Shown: positions 24,785-34,761 of the stretch, piece by piece
Numbering within the stretch: position 1 is the first letter of the stretch
Layout of the letters: every line of letters begins with the position of its first letter
Source: Dysidea avara
Taxonomy: Eukaryota; Porifera; Demospongiae; Dictyoceratida; Dysideidae
Assembly (NCBI RefSeq): GCF_963678975.1
Contig: NC_089272.1
Coordinates: 2,972,359-3,036,358 of the forward strand
Direction of reading: 5' to 3'
Length of the DNA stretch: 64,000 nt
Program-made: the position numbers and the translations under genes
The notes under the pieces: model-generated
What the model was told of the DNA's origin: nothing
Databases searched by the model: none
What the model saw: only the letters and a program-made list of their open reading frames with translations

Positions 24785-24808
24785 CTAACCCCAGGTACCT
24801 GGGGTTAG
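24785..24808. repeat. Perfect 24-bp palindrome upstream of the glutaredoxin start
   Basis: CTAACCCCAGGT is followed immediately by its exact complement ACCTGGGGTTAG. Imperfect arms extend outward (GACATACTGA left, TATATCCGCTATGATC right). It lies about 245 bp upstream of the glutaredoxin ATG. It may be a small MITE or a cruciform-forming site; no function is claimed. Confidence 0.8.
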
Positions 24809-25255
24809 TATATCCGCTATGATCTATGCAAGGATGAATGAAATAGGATGTGTAGTTCATGGTAGAGGCCGGCAATTTAGCATTGCCTGGGCATTACAGC
24901 ATTATTGAGTAGCTTATGATATCAGTAGTTAGCTAATACCCAGTCCCCTCCCCCCAACACACTCACACAAGATCGAGATACTCTACTGAATGGAGCAGTC
25001 AGTCAAATACTCTAATAGAACAGTCGTCACACAATGCTACCTTCATAGTTGCTGAGTATAGTATGAAAAAAAACTAGCATCTGCAGCACTATCATATCAC
25101 ACTTAGCCAGCTAAGGATATTTTGCAAATGAAATGCACTTGGTCTTGCAGGGCGTATGGAGGGGGGGTTCCGGGGGGTTCAGGACCCCCCTGTAAAATTT
25201 AGACTTCTGCAAGCAGGATCCTAACACACCATTTAGTGTGGCAGGACAAAATGAG

Positions 25256-25598
25256 CAGCGGCGGAGGAAGTAGTTGATATGAGGGGGGGCTGGGCTGACC
25301 CAGACTTATTTCTATAGTTTGGTAAGGTGAGACCAAAAAAAAAAAAAAAAAAAAAAAAGGTCGCAACCAACTGACAAGAGCTTTTTACCTCACCAGCTAC
25401 CATTTCTAGCTGATAAACTACATAAAAATCCTTTCATAGCTCGCTACACACTGAATACTTTATTAGAGTGACTGCTCTATTAGAGTATCTCGATCTTTAT
25501 CACGGTTTTCAGCCCCGCTCCAAGAAAGATAATTTCGGTGTGATATCATTCTGAGGGGGGGCTTTAGCCCCCTAGCCCCCCCCTTTCCGCCGCCTATG
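25256..25598. mobile_element. hAT-like MITE nested in the 25148-26290 element
   Basis: Left CAGCGGCGGA; right (inverted) CATAGGCGGCGGA; G-rich inner ends. The 8-bp target duplication AAAATGAG is at 25248-25255 and 25599-25606. It contains a poly-A tract (25336-25358). Confidence 0.8.
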
Positions 25599-25718
25599 AA
25601 AATGAGTGAGCAATATAGTGTAATGGCACAGCACAACAATTGATAAAACTTACATTCATCTCTCAGGGAAGGATTTACAGAGGCAACATGAGCCCTCTTC
25701 AAAACTTGTTAAAAAGAT

Positions 25719-25782
25719 CGATATACTCTAATAGAGCAGTCAGGTATATACTCTAATAGAGCAGTCAGGTATACTCTAATAG
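25719..25782 (+). repeat. Cluster of the dispersed TACTCTAATAGARCAGTCA motif
   Basis: Three consecutive copies of the 19-bp word (two with AGAGCAGTCA, one cut short at AGAACA). More copies on either strand lie at about 1133, 5785, 6070, 25005, 25460, 27133, 27529, 28157, 28183, 38250, 42540, 46405 and 46616. It is often doubled and often preceded by GATCRAGA or GATCGATA. Confidence 0.8.
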
Positions 25783-26459
25783 AACATGCATGTAAATATC
25801 CATGTCCATATGAAGTTATTCAGACATTCCAACATTAAATGCAAAACTTAGCATGACCTTATACTGCTATAGCTTTGGTGTGCAGTGTTTAAAGATATAG
25901 AGCTCCAGTAATTTATCACTTGTGTTATGCAAAATGAATTCATGCTATGCATATTTGTATAGTTATATTGTTTTGATTGTCATTTGTATCAGTGGATTCA
26001 TGGCTCCTATACCACAGTGAGATATAACCATCACTTACAGATTACTATATGTCTCTATGTGTTATGCTGTCTGTTTCCACTAGGTGACTTTATCTAGTAG
26101 TACCTTCATCCCAGGGGTACTTAATGCATTATAATTAATGTACTTTTTGCATAAAATATAGCAATTTGCTGAGTTTTGATTTATTAAAATACTGAAAGTC
26201 TCTCAGCGGCTGGGGGCTGCGCCCCCAGACCCCTGCTTCTAGTAACTCAATGCTGGAACCCCCCTTCACAAAATCCTGGCTACGCCCCTGTCTTGTGTAT
26301 GTCATTCTTTAGGGCCATAACTATTAGCTATAGCTAGCTCAACTACTCATGTCTGCATGTCAGTTATTCCTATATAACTCTTGATCAATGTAGTCCACTT
26401 AGAATACTAATAGTTGTGTATAACCACTCAACATCAAAATTGTTATCCCTAAAACATAT

Positions 26460-26564
26460 GAAATAGCTTTAGGTTCTGGGGGGCTGCACCCCCCCACACC
26501 CCCTGCTCCATATGCCTACTACCTTGGTGCCCCCCCCCCCCTTTCCAAACCTTGGATCCACCTG
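26460..26564. mobile_element. Right end of another CAGG-type element (partner end not found)
   Basis: Read inverted, the border is CAGGTGGATCCAAGGTTTGG followed by a long G run, close to the ends of the 37101-37590 element. The matching left end was not located. Confidence 0.5.
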
Positions 26565-27770
26565 TAGCTCAAATATTCAGTGTAGTTGTTCTTCCATACA
26601 CTGAAGAATTAAAACAAATACAAAGCAATGCCGGCACAACAATAACCACACAAGTGCAGAAGCAAAAAAAGTACAATGCAATCATAGTTACAAGAGCTAC
26701 GTATTTAAACACAACAACACAAATACAACCACCAGAGTACGGCAGAATGTCTAAATAATTTCTTGGCAAATAATAGTCTGCAAAACACAGATTGAATAAA
26801 TCGTTGGGAGGATCTACATACAGTAGTATGATCCATGTCCACATGTCCATGTTCCATCTATAGTATGCACGATGACTTATCATAATTATGTACTTGTTCA
26901 GTTGCCTTGTGGAACTGACACTCAACTGGTACCATGCTACTATTTTGTACAGGCGGTATTTTACTTCACTGCACCACCTGTACTTTTTTTGCACATAATT
27001 ATAGGGATGTTGTAAGGCAATAATAAATAAATCCTCTTGTAAAGAATCTGCTCACAAGGATATACCATTAGGCCATACACTTATTGTTAACTTTCAGACC
27101 GGCGAAAGTTAGTATAAATGTACCTGACTGTTTTATTAGAGTTATATGCTCTATATTAGCTAGAGCATCTTGATTTGTTACTGTCCAACAATGAAATTAA
27201 GGAAAGCTCCTTCTTCTGACATTGAGGTTGGTCTTTAGCTGCCTACTAGCCTACATTCCTCTATACATGTCTACCCAGTCATCTACTTAGTCTTAGCCAT
27301 TAAGATTAATAATGGTGAAACGTGATGTCACCAAATTTAGGTGGCCAAGAGACAGTGTTGCAAGTGAGATCTGAAAATTTTGTTACAGCGTTGCTCATTG
27401 AACCTTAGACATAATTCAAACATTTTTGATGCTATGTACAATATAATTCTGTCTCTAACAAATTTTTACCCATATAGGCATGCATATAGCACAAGGGGGT
27501 TAGAGTATCCTTTTCATTTAGAAATTGAGATACTCTAATAGAACAGTCATTGATTCTAATAAAACAGCATGATTATAAAACACTATTTGTCATTTTGAAC
27601 AACTAAAACACTTATTCTAAATTGAGTTACTGACTCTTTCCACATCCTATAGTGACTATAGAAATTCTCTGGAGATGAAAAATCATGCAGCTGCATACCA
27701 CATTTCAGGATTATCTACTGTAGCTATATGAATATTTTGTGATACTTGTGCAGGGGTCGACCTTATGCTA
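26565..27770. other. No gene recognised
   Basis: AT-rich sequence with two copies of the dispersed 19-bp motif (about 27133 and 27529). A minus-strand frame of 141 codons at 26569-26994 lacks any recognisable family or repeat-independent coding signal. Confidence 0.4.
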
Positions 27771-29165
27771 ATTCTGTTCAATAAAAATTTTCAACTTAAT
27801 TTCAGCCAAAATTAACACCAAAATCATTCTCAAAAAGTCAATTTTTCAAAATTTCCTTAGACTTTACAGCTACTACAGCTCAGTAGCATTCATCAGGCCC
27901 GTAGCCAGGGGCGTTCGGGGGGTTCTGAAGAACCGCCCTCTTTGAAAAAAGGTCCACAATTTCAGTTAAAAAGTCCACAATTTAGCAAAAAGTTTCATAA
28001 TTTAACCAAAAAGGTCCACAATTTTAGTATACAAGTCCAAATTTTCAGGAGCAAATGTCCATTAGCTACAGTTTACTATAGATATTACTAATAAGAAACT
28101 AAATTAAGTGCTCTGAGTAACTAATTCAGAGCTTGTATTAAATGCAATGCAAGATCAAGATACTCTAATAGAACAGTCAACCACTCTAATAGAACAGTCA
28201 CAATTACATTTTTCTTTTAAAAGCTACTTAATGTACATGTAGATTGTCTAAACCGAGCTTTCATTAAAATATAAGATTATGGTGGACAAGCCCCTCCATG
28301 CAGAGCCCATGAATAGCATCCATGCTTCAATTTCATGCAATGTGTAAATTTCATTGTTTAAGACACCCTTTGTTCTGCTCCACTGCCCCTGTTGATCATG
28401 GCAGAGTGCTCAATCTTTCCCATTCTTATTCACTGTGACATTCCAATATTATTATATTTAGACACATACATGTGCAGATGGTATAATTACAGTAGCAGTA
28501 TAGAGATTTTTTCCAGATATCATCCATACAGCTGGTCTTCAGTTTACCTAAAAAAAATTGTTATTTTTATTGACTGAAATGCCACTAAATTTGACCTTTT
28601 AGCATCTATTTTCAAAAAAATTCCTGGGGGGAGGGGAGGGGCATGCCCCCAGACCCCCCTAGTTTCAGCATATGAAGCATGCTGGGTGTGCATACCATAA
28701 TATTATCTGAATCATGTCATATAAGAAGGCCCACTTTTCTTCTAAAAGAACCTACCCAGATAAAAGTCTGGCTACGGCCCTGTTCATGCTTCCAGCATTG
28801 AACATTTACATATTTTAGTCAATATCAGAAGATTGATTTTTCAAAATTTCCTTGAGGAAGCCTAACACAATAGTAACTGATTCTTTCTAGCTCAGTATAA
28901 TTTTATATAGCTACTATTAGCATTCATACTTCCAGTGTTGAAATCAGCAAATTTCAGTCATAATTTCCACCAATATCAATCTCAGAATGTTAGTATTTCA
29001 AAATTTCCTTATGGAGCAGCTCATAGGCCTTCACGCTATACTAATTCTGGTTTTTAACTCAGTAGCTATACTATTAACATTAGTGTTGAATTATCAACAA
29101 ATTTCAGTCAAAATTGCCACCAAATTCAATCTCAGAATAACAATTTTTCAAAATTTCCTGAGGGG
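27770..29165. repeat. Tandem array of about 120-150-bp units, split by an insertion
   Basis: Four diverged units share an AATTTCAGTCAAAATT...TTTTTCAAAATTTCCTT core at about 27790-27862, 28810-28855, 28940-29010 and 29100-29158. Between the cores is an AGCATTCATGCTTCCAG-type segment. The first unit is split by the element at 27894-28782. Confidence 0.75.
27894..28782. mobile_element. hAT-like element with 5-bp target duplication, 889 bp
   Basis: Left CAGGCCCGTAGCCAG; right (inverted) CAGGGCCGTAGCCAG. The duplication TTCAT is at 27889-27893 and 28783-28787. A neighbouring tandem unit (AGCATTCATACTTCCAG, about 28919) shows the uninterrupted site, which confirms the insertion point and the 5-bp duplication. 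Two copies of the dispersed 19-bp motif lie inside (28157 and 28183). Confidence 0.88.
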
Positions 29166-29439
29166 GGGATGCCCCTAGAAAGCTCATGCTTCACATTTGC
29201 AGAGTGTGCAAAACATACTGTGAAGTGACTTCTACTTGTGTGCCCCCCCTTAGCAAAATCCTGGATCCGCCCCTGAATACGAGTGTCTATTATATGATGC
29301 ACATGCAAAGGGTACAATCACTGCAATTCAATTACAAAAATATCTTACTTGCATTGATTATGCAATACTTAATATAGCTACAGGACTATGCACACTGATA
29401 AATTATTAAACAGTTGCTACTGATATAGTCCAGCTAGGC

Positions 29440-29880
29440 TGTGCTTGAATTCTTTTAGACCATGTTGATGTAAGGAATTCCAAATCTTGATTGCGGTGGC
29501 AGGGAAAGAAATTTGTATAAGAGTCATCAATTGTAGTTATCGAGGTTAGAAATTGCCTCTGGTGTGATGGATGTTTGGGTTAGGAATAAGGACATCATTA
29601 GCATTAGCTAATATTGATCTGGTGAGATATAATTTTAAATAATGGCTAGGGTGGGTTAGATAGCATTCCAGTGACTCTGGCATATCGAGCTCGAGAATAG
29701 TTGTTAGTTACAAATCTGGCTGTTCATCTTTGGAAACTGATTTCATTGTCATCATGCAATGTCTCTTTGTGTGTGGGGTGACCAAAATTGTAGCTGCATA
29801 TTCTAAGATAGGTTAAACGAGAGCTTTGTAACAGTTGTTTTCGATTGGACACTTGTTCAAGTTATGTTGTAAAAAGCATT
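29440..29880 (-). pseudogene. LINE reverse-transcriptase C-terminal remnant
   Basis: Minus-strand frames give NLNKCPIENNCYKALV followed after a stop by PILEYAATI, then TPHTKRH, and further on FPATAIKIWNSLHQH. These are the thumb and post-RT landmarks of CR1/L2/jockey-type LINEs. Several stops and frameshifts show it is dead. It is 5'-truncated. Confidence 0.75.
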
Positions 29881-30099
29881 TGGTATATTATTGGAATTGT
29901 TTAATGTGGATAAGCTTGTATTGATAGTTACACTTAAATACTTTGGCATGAATTACTTAGCAGAGGATATATATTTGGGGAAAGAAATTTGCATTTTTCT
30001 ATATAAGTCGAATGAAATTTACCAGTCAGCTAGCCTGCCTGCCCACTGTTCCAGAGTGTTAAGGTCCTACGGTAGTCATCTTGTGAATGAATGGTAGTA

Positions 30100-30320
30100 C
30101 ACTATTAAAATTCAGGTGTACCAAAAGCACCTTTAGGGGTGACCAGTTGCATGTTTAAAAACAACTCCATTCAGGTGTTAGAAAAGGGTGCTGTGGTGAC
30201 ACTTAGAGGGTGTGAAAGAAAAGTGCTTAGGTGCTGCAAGAAATATAACACCAGAGTGTAAAAGTGCTACAGGAGGTGTAAATCCAGGGTGTGTGGTGGG
30301 GTGCACTGTTAATTTCCAAC
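30100..30320. mobile_element. Repeat with CACTRTTAA ends (low-confidence MITE)
   Basis: It begins CACTATTAAAATTCAGGTG and ends with GGTGCACTGTTAATTT. The inner sequence is rich in GGTGT/GTGCT words. A related element at 32335-32482 ends (inverted) CACTGTTAAAACTTAGGTGC. Borders and target duplication are not firm. Confidence 0.4.
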
Positions 30321-30582
30321 ACTTTCGTGGGGGTGGATCTCCTCCTATACCTTCATTTTCATTGATGATATATTTAGGAAACACATATTATGACCTGTGA
30401 AATACAGTAATTCAACATGATTACAAGTACACTTACTTCCTTGTCTTTCTACACTTTATATGTAAGTTGCAATTTGTACTTATAACGTAACTACCAAAGA
30501 AACTTTTAATTGTGGGATTTCATTCATGGAAACACCCTTGTAGGTGCAAAGGGTGTTCCCATTACACCTCATCAATGAAATA

Positions 30583-30881
30583 TCACTACCAGAGAAGTAT
30601 GCCATGAAACGTCTATGTTTTTTCCATGAAATGTTAAATCACCCCTATGAAATGTACCATGAAAGTCAATTCATGGTATAGCATGGGTTGTTTCATGGGC
30701 CATGAAATGTGTCTCCAGATCAGATTTTCATGGTAAATTCATGGCATTGCAGAGATTTCATGGGTGCAGTATCCATGAAACGTTAAAATTCATGGGATAA
30801 ACCATAGGTATTTTCATTGGTATTTCATGGTTATTTTCATGGCAATTTCATGGCAATTTCATGCACTGTATCTGGTAGTGA
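30583..30881. mobile_element. Mariner-type MITE filled with CATGAAA words
   Basis: Ends are TCACTACCAGA on the left and the same inverted on the right, flanked by TA at 30581-30582 and 30882-30883. The interior is an irregular string of CATGAAA/TTTCATGG words in both orientations, which gives strong self-complementarity. Confidence 0.78.
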
Positions 30882-30997
30882 TAGTTGTATTGATTATCAT
30901 AATTATATAGAAGTGCAGCATTTCATGCATAGTAAACAAATTTCCTTTAGCACAATGTAAAAGCATTTATGCAGCTATTGTTTGGAAAACCAATCCA

Positions 30998-31250
30998 CAT
31001 ATGACCGAATTTGACAAAATAAGGCTTACACGCACATCTACTTTATGACTTTGAAGTACCATAACTCATTCATTATATATGTAGGAGTATGCCATTAGTT
31101 TCCAATTTTGAACTGGTATTTTACTATGCTATGGAAGGACTTTGTGCAAATTTTAGGCCAATAGCTTGCTGAGTAGTCAAGTTACAGCTGTTTAAAGTCA
31201 GAAAATTGGATGTGCATAGAAGCCTTGTTTTGTCAAATCCGGTCACATAT
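30998..31250. mobile_element. MITE with about 40-bp TIRs (TGACCGGATTTGACAAAA type)
   Basis: Left CATATGACCGAATTTGACAA and inverted right ATATGTGACCGGATTTGAC match. Inverted similarity continues to GCACATC. The ends resemble the 5581-5732 element. About 250 bp, non-coding. Confidence 0.78.
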
Positions 31251-32330
31251 TTATTTTAGAAGTTTGAGATAAATGGTTTAGATTTAAAATTGCCAAAGCA
31301 CACATATGAAATTACACCAGAGATGCATCAATTTATTACCTTTCAGATACTTGTAGTATTCCTGCCAAATAAGAAAGAAAATCAGATAACTTTAATGAGT
31401 GAGCTAGCTAGCTCACTACAGTAAAATGCATATTTGTGCATACAGTATGTGATGAATTAGATAATGTCTTGATTGGTGTTCAGGGGCTGTTTACAGCACA
31501 GTCCACAAGTGCAGTCAGTGACTAAATGTGATATGCATGAAATGTACTTAGGTAGGGTAAGTAATATGTAGGAGATAATAGTTCACATTTGCTGTTTAAT
31601 GAGGCAAATTTGAACTATCATCTTCTACACATCACATACACCACAGGAGTTCACACTATGTACAACATGTTTGGAGCATATCGCAAACACATGACACTTT
31701 TTGTGTAGTGGAGGTAGAATCACAGCTGCTCACAAAGGAGTGGAAGGTGGGCTGTAGAGGAGTGGGAAATAAAGACTGCAATTGAAATCCAGACATGCAT
31801 GAGGTTACAGAGCTGTGCTGGCTCCTAAGTGCCTGGTATATATGCAGCAAAATCAATTATCAACACAGAATAATATGTTGGGAATCTAACATAGGCCATC
31901 CACCAATTCCTGTCAACCCCAAGACAGTCAACATTACCAAGGCCAGAAATTTCCATTAAACTTTTCACACCACCTGCACCATTAAAGCCAGAATCAAGTA
32001 GTTTGAGCTTAAAACCATGAACTAATATGGTAGTATGGCTATACGCTCTGGTGGTATTTGATTTTGTCTGATGTGCAATTTGTATCAGTTTTGTAAAATC
32101 TGATGCTATTAATAGCTACTATTATATTTCACTTGAAACTGCAGGTGTTTATCTTGCATGATAATTCATGGCAGGTGCTGTTGTCATGGGGGCCGATAAA
32201 TCACTTGGCCCATAAATAAATTGCAGTCAAGTGTTTCTGCCATACTTCTAACAGTGTTAGTAACTGTATGCGATTACATGTACATTACACCCTATCATGA
32301 AGTGTTAGATCTCTGTTTAGGGTTTCCAAT
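31251..32330. other. No gene recognised
   Basis: AT-rich sequence without a supported exon or repeat. Confidence 0.4.
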
Positions 32331-32334
32331 GAAC

Positions 32335-32482
32335 AATTAAGGGTGCTTACAAAATGGTAACACCCAACAAGTGTGACTATAAACCTCTTATGGTGGTTAT
32401 TATTTTCAGGGGTGTTGCAACAACACCCCCTTGATTTTTAGAAAATCATAGGTGTCATGGTAGCACCTAAGTTTTAACAGTG
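32335..32482. mobile_element. Repeat related to 30100-30320 (low-confidence MITE)
   Basis: The right border read inverted is CACTGTTAAAACTTAGGTGC. The inner part carries GGGTG/CACCC words. The left border is unclear. Confidence 0.35.
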
Positions 32483-32489
32483 TATATAC

Positions 32490-32960
32490 AATAGCACATC
32501 ATCTGCATCTTGGATGTAATTGTTAGGCAGGTCATTAATGAAGCAAAGAAACAATAGTGGAACTGCTGGAACAAGTATACAGTCCCCTGAAGAACACCAG
32601 ATGACACTCCATTCAAGTCACTTGGTTGACCATCAACTACATACTACACACTGAGATCTGTTTAAGGTAAAGTTTTTCTTTATCCAATCTAATACATGGT
32701 CACACAGAATATTATGGTGATACAATTCATCAAATACATGCATGCACTAGCTATATACATATGTGTTTCAGAAATTTTGAGCAAATGTAGGTCAGAGAAA
32801 CAGGTCTGTAATTGTTAGGGGTAGCATGATTACCCTGGGTACAATATGCACCTCAAATGGTAAGAAGGACTGGTGAAATATTCCCCAGCAAAATAAGAGT
32901 AAGTGGATTAGGGGGCAAGAAGTTAACGAAATTCCTTCAACAGTTAATCTAACACAGTTA
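32490..32960 (-). pseudogene. LINE reverse-transcriptase core remnant
   Basis: Minus-strand translation gives VVDGQPSDLNGVSSGVLQGT and, one frame over, FINDLPNNYIQDADDVLLYI. These are RT motifs around the catalytic box (DADD here, normally YADD). At least one frameshift separates the two, so it is inactive. It may belong to the same LINE type as the other remnants in this window. Confidence 0.72.
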
Positions 32961-33459
32961 GAGAGTCACTATAAAAATTACTGATGCAAGTCAAAGGAAT
33001 CCTCCTCTCAACTGATTTGACATACCTTATAAAGATTATCAAATTTCCTTGTTCTGCCAATGTGTACATATTGTTACACATCTGATAGAATCCCTTGGCA
33101 CTGTACTGCTTGTGTTAGATACTCACCTCTGATTCATTATCATTGGCCTGCATGTATATTTGTATATATGCATGTTGCTGTGTATTTGCTCACTAATAAA
33201 TTCACTTGTTCATTTTGTGCACACTATATGAGAGGTATCATTTGATTGTCTGCTATAGAACTACGTATATAGTATAGTTATATGATAGAATCGTGCACTT
33301 TATAAAACTTTCCACAAATATTAATATTCTTTATGACATGATACTATTATGGCGTAATGATGGATGGTACTATAGAGTACTATTTATGTGAAAAAGATAT
33401 GCACAATATATTGTCAATTTTATGCCATGTATGAACTGATCATGAGCTATGTACATGGT

Positions 33460-34530
33460 TACACCAGATGGCTACACATGATGGCATGATTCAGTGCATG
33501 GGTCTGATATTCTTGGAGACATACTCTGACCCAAAGGAAAGTAATTTGCTATACAAGATTGTAATGTTGTAAACTATAGACCCAGCTAGAGGTTCAGTAG
33601 CGGCAAACTATATGTACTGAAAAGTTTATTATTCGTGTGATTTGGAGTATCTAAAGTTTCGTGAACAACTGATTGCATGATAATGTATGTGTAGTACGTT
33701 AGCTACATATGCAGTAGTCTTTTAGTAAAAATACTGGCATCAATTTGCCTGAAGACAAGTTACTCCACTAACTCTGTGTAGGGTGGATATTCTATGGCTA
33801 TGAAATGGGTTAAATGATACTTACAATAGCTAGCTCCATGTGAGCTGGCTACATATATAGCCTAGCTATAATAAACTTCTTAGTAAGTATATATCTAAGT
33901 ATTTTTATTTCGTAGATAAATCATCATGCATTCTACAAAAAATATTTAGTTGATTGATTTCTATTTTACCACGTATAAGGCAAAATCTAATACCAGTAGC
34001 TACCACATACAATTTCAAACTGATAGCTTTGTAAAGCCATACTTGAAGGGTATATCTATGGTAAAGCCATAGATGGTCAGAAATACAATCAAATTCCTAT
34101 ACAGCTAACATCATCACAGAACCCATGCCTATTGAAGAATTCAGACTCTTGGTTTCTGCATTGTTGTGGTAGCTTCCTAGTATTAAATCAGCTTGCAGTA
34201 GCAAGACTTCATCATAATGACACAACAACAAATTTATGTGTTATGTAGGTCTACATCCAAATGACACAAAGTGTAAGTCTTATCTTGCTAGCTATCAATA
34301 CAATGAGCATAAGAAACTTCACTGATGCAGTTCTATATTATTTTGTACAAGGGCCGTTTTTCTTATACTGTACGCTAGTATCCTTCATTTTGTGCCATGT
34401 CGTAGCTTGTGCTGACGGCAGTGTTCTCACGTGCAATGGACTGTAGCTTCAGTATCTATACAGCAAACTGATACGTATAACATAATTCATCATGTGTACA
34501 GTAGTTTCCGGTGCAGTATTCTACAATGTG
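33460..34530 (+). repeat. Segmental duplication block, copy 1 (upstream of tetraspan gene 1)
   Basis: Ordered similarity to about 39970-41060. Shared pieces include TCAGTGCATGGGTCTGATAT versus TTAGGTGCTTGGGTCTGTAAT, ATGACACAAAGTGT, and CAATGAGCATAAGAAACTTC versus CAATGAGCATAGGAAACTTC. Together with the gene and promoter similarity it marks a tandem duplication of gene plus upstream DNA. Confidence 0.75.
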
Positions 34531-34535
34531 CACAT

Positions 34536-34600
34536 TGCGCATGCGCATGCATACTAACATACGTGTCTTCGAATATTTGAGCAGTATCGTTCGCTATAAA
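34536..34600 (+). promoter_or_regulatory. Promoter of tetraspan gene 1: NRF1-type palindrome and TATA box
   Basis: TGCGCATGCGCA (34536-34547) is a perfect NRF1-type palindrome. TATAAA follows at 34595-34600 in the context GTTCGCTATAAAGTGC. The same TATA context recurs at 43343-43348 upstream of gene 2. A short 5' UTR intron (34672-34721) follows, also conserved in gene 2. Function is inferred. Confidence 0.55.
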
Positions 34601-34761
34601 GTGCGAATTCGTCGTAATTGGTAGCAAAAATCGTCAGTGGTTGCTGCAGTGAGTCGACGGACTGATTTTTGGTGAGCAAAAGTTATCATCAGTGTCATTT
34701 AGCTACGTACTCCTGTTGCAGGTATATATACTGCAAGCGAGTTGCTACATAACTGATCAAG

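Larger units (their letters stand above)
25148..26290. mobile_element. hAT-like element with 5-bp target duplication, 1143 bp
   Basis: Left end CAGGGCGTATGGAGGGGGG; right end (inverted) CAGGGGCGTAGCCAGGATTT. The target-site duplication TCTTG is at 25143-25147 and 26291-26295. It has no transposase. The element at 25256-25598 is nested inside, along with copies of the 19-bp TACTCTAATAGA motif. Ends and 5-bp duplication match the elements at 27894-28782 and 37101-37590. Confidence 0.8.

Noticed and set aside
26569-26994. 141-codon minus-strand open frame, hydrophobic
   Set aside because: No recognised family, no splice partners, low-complexity cysteine/valine-rich end; AT-rich context makes chance frames of this length plausible.
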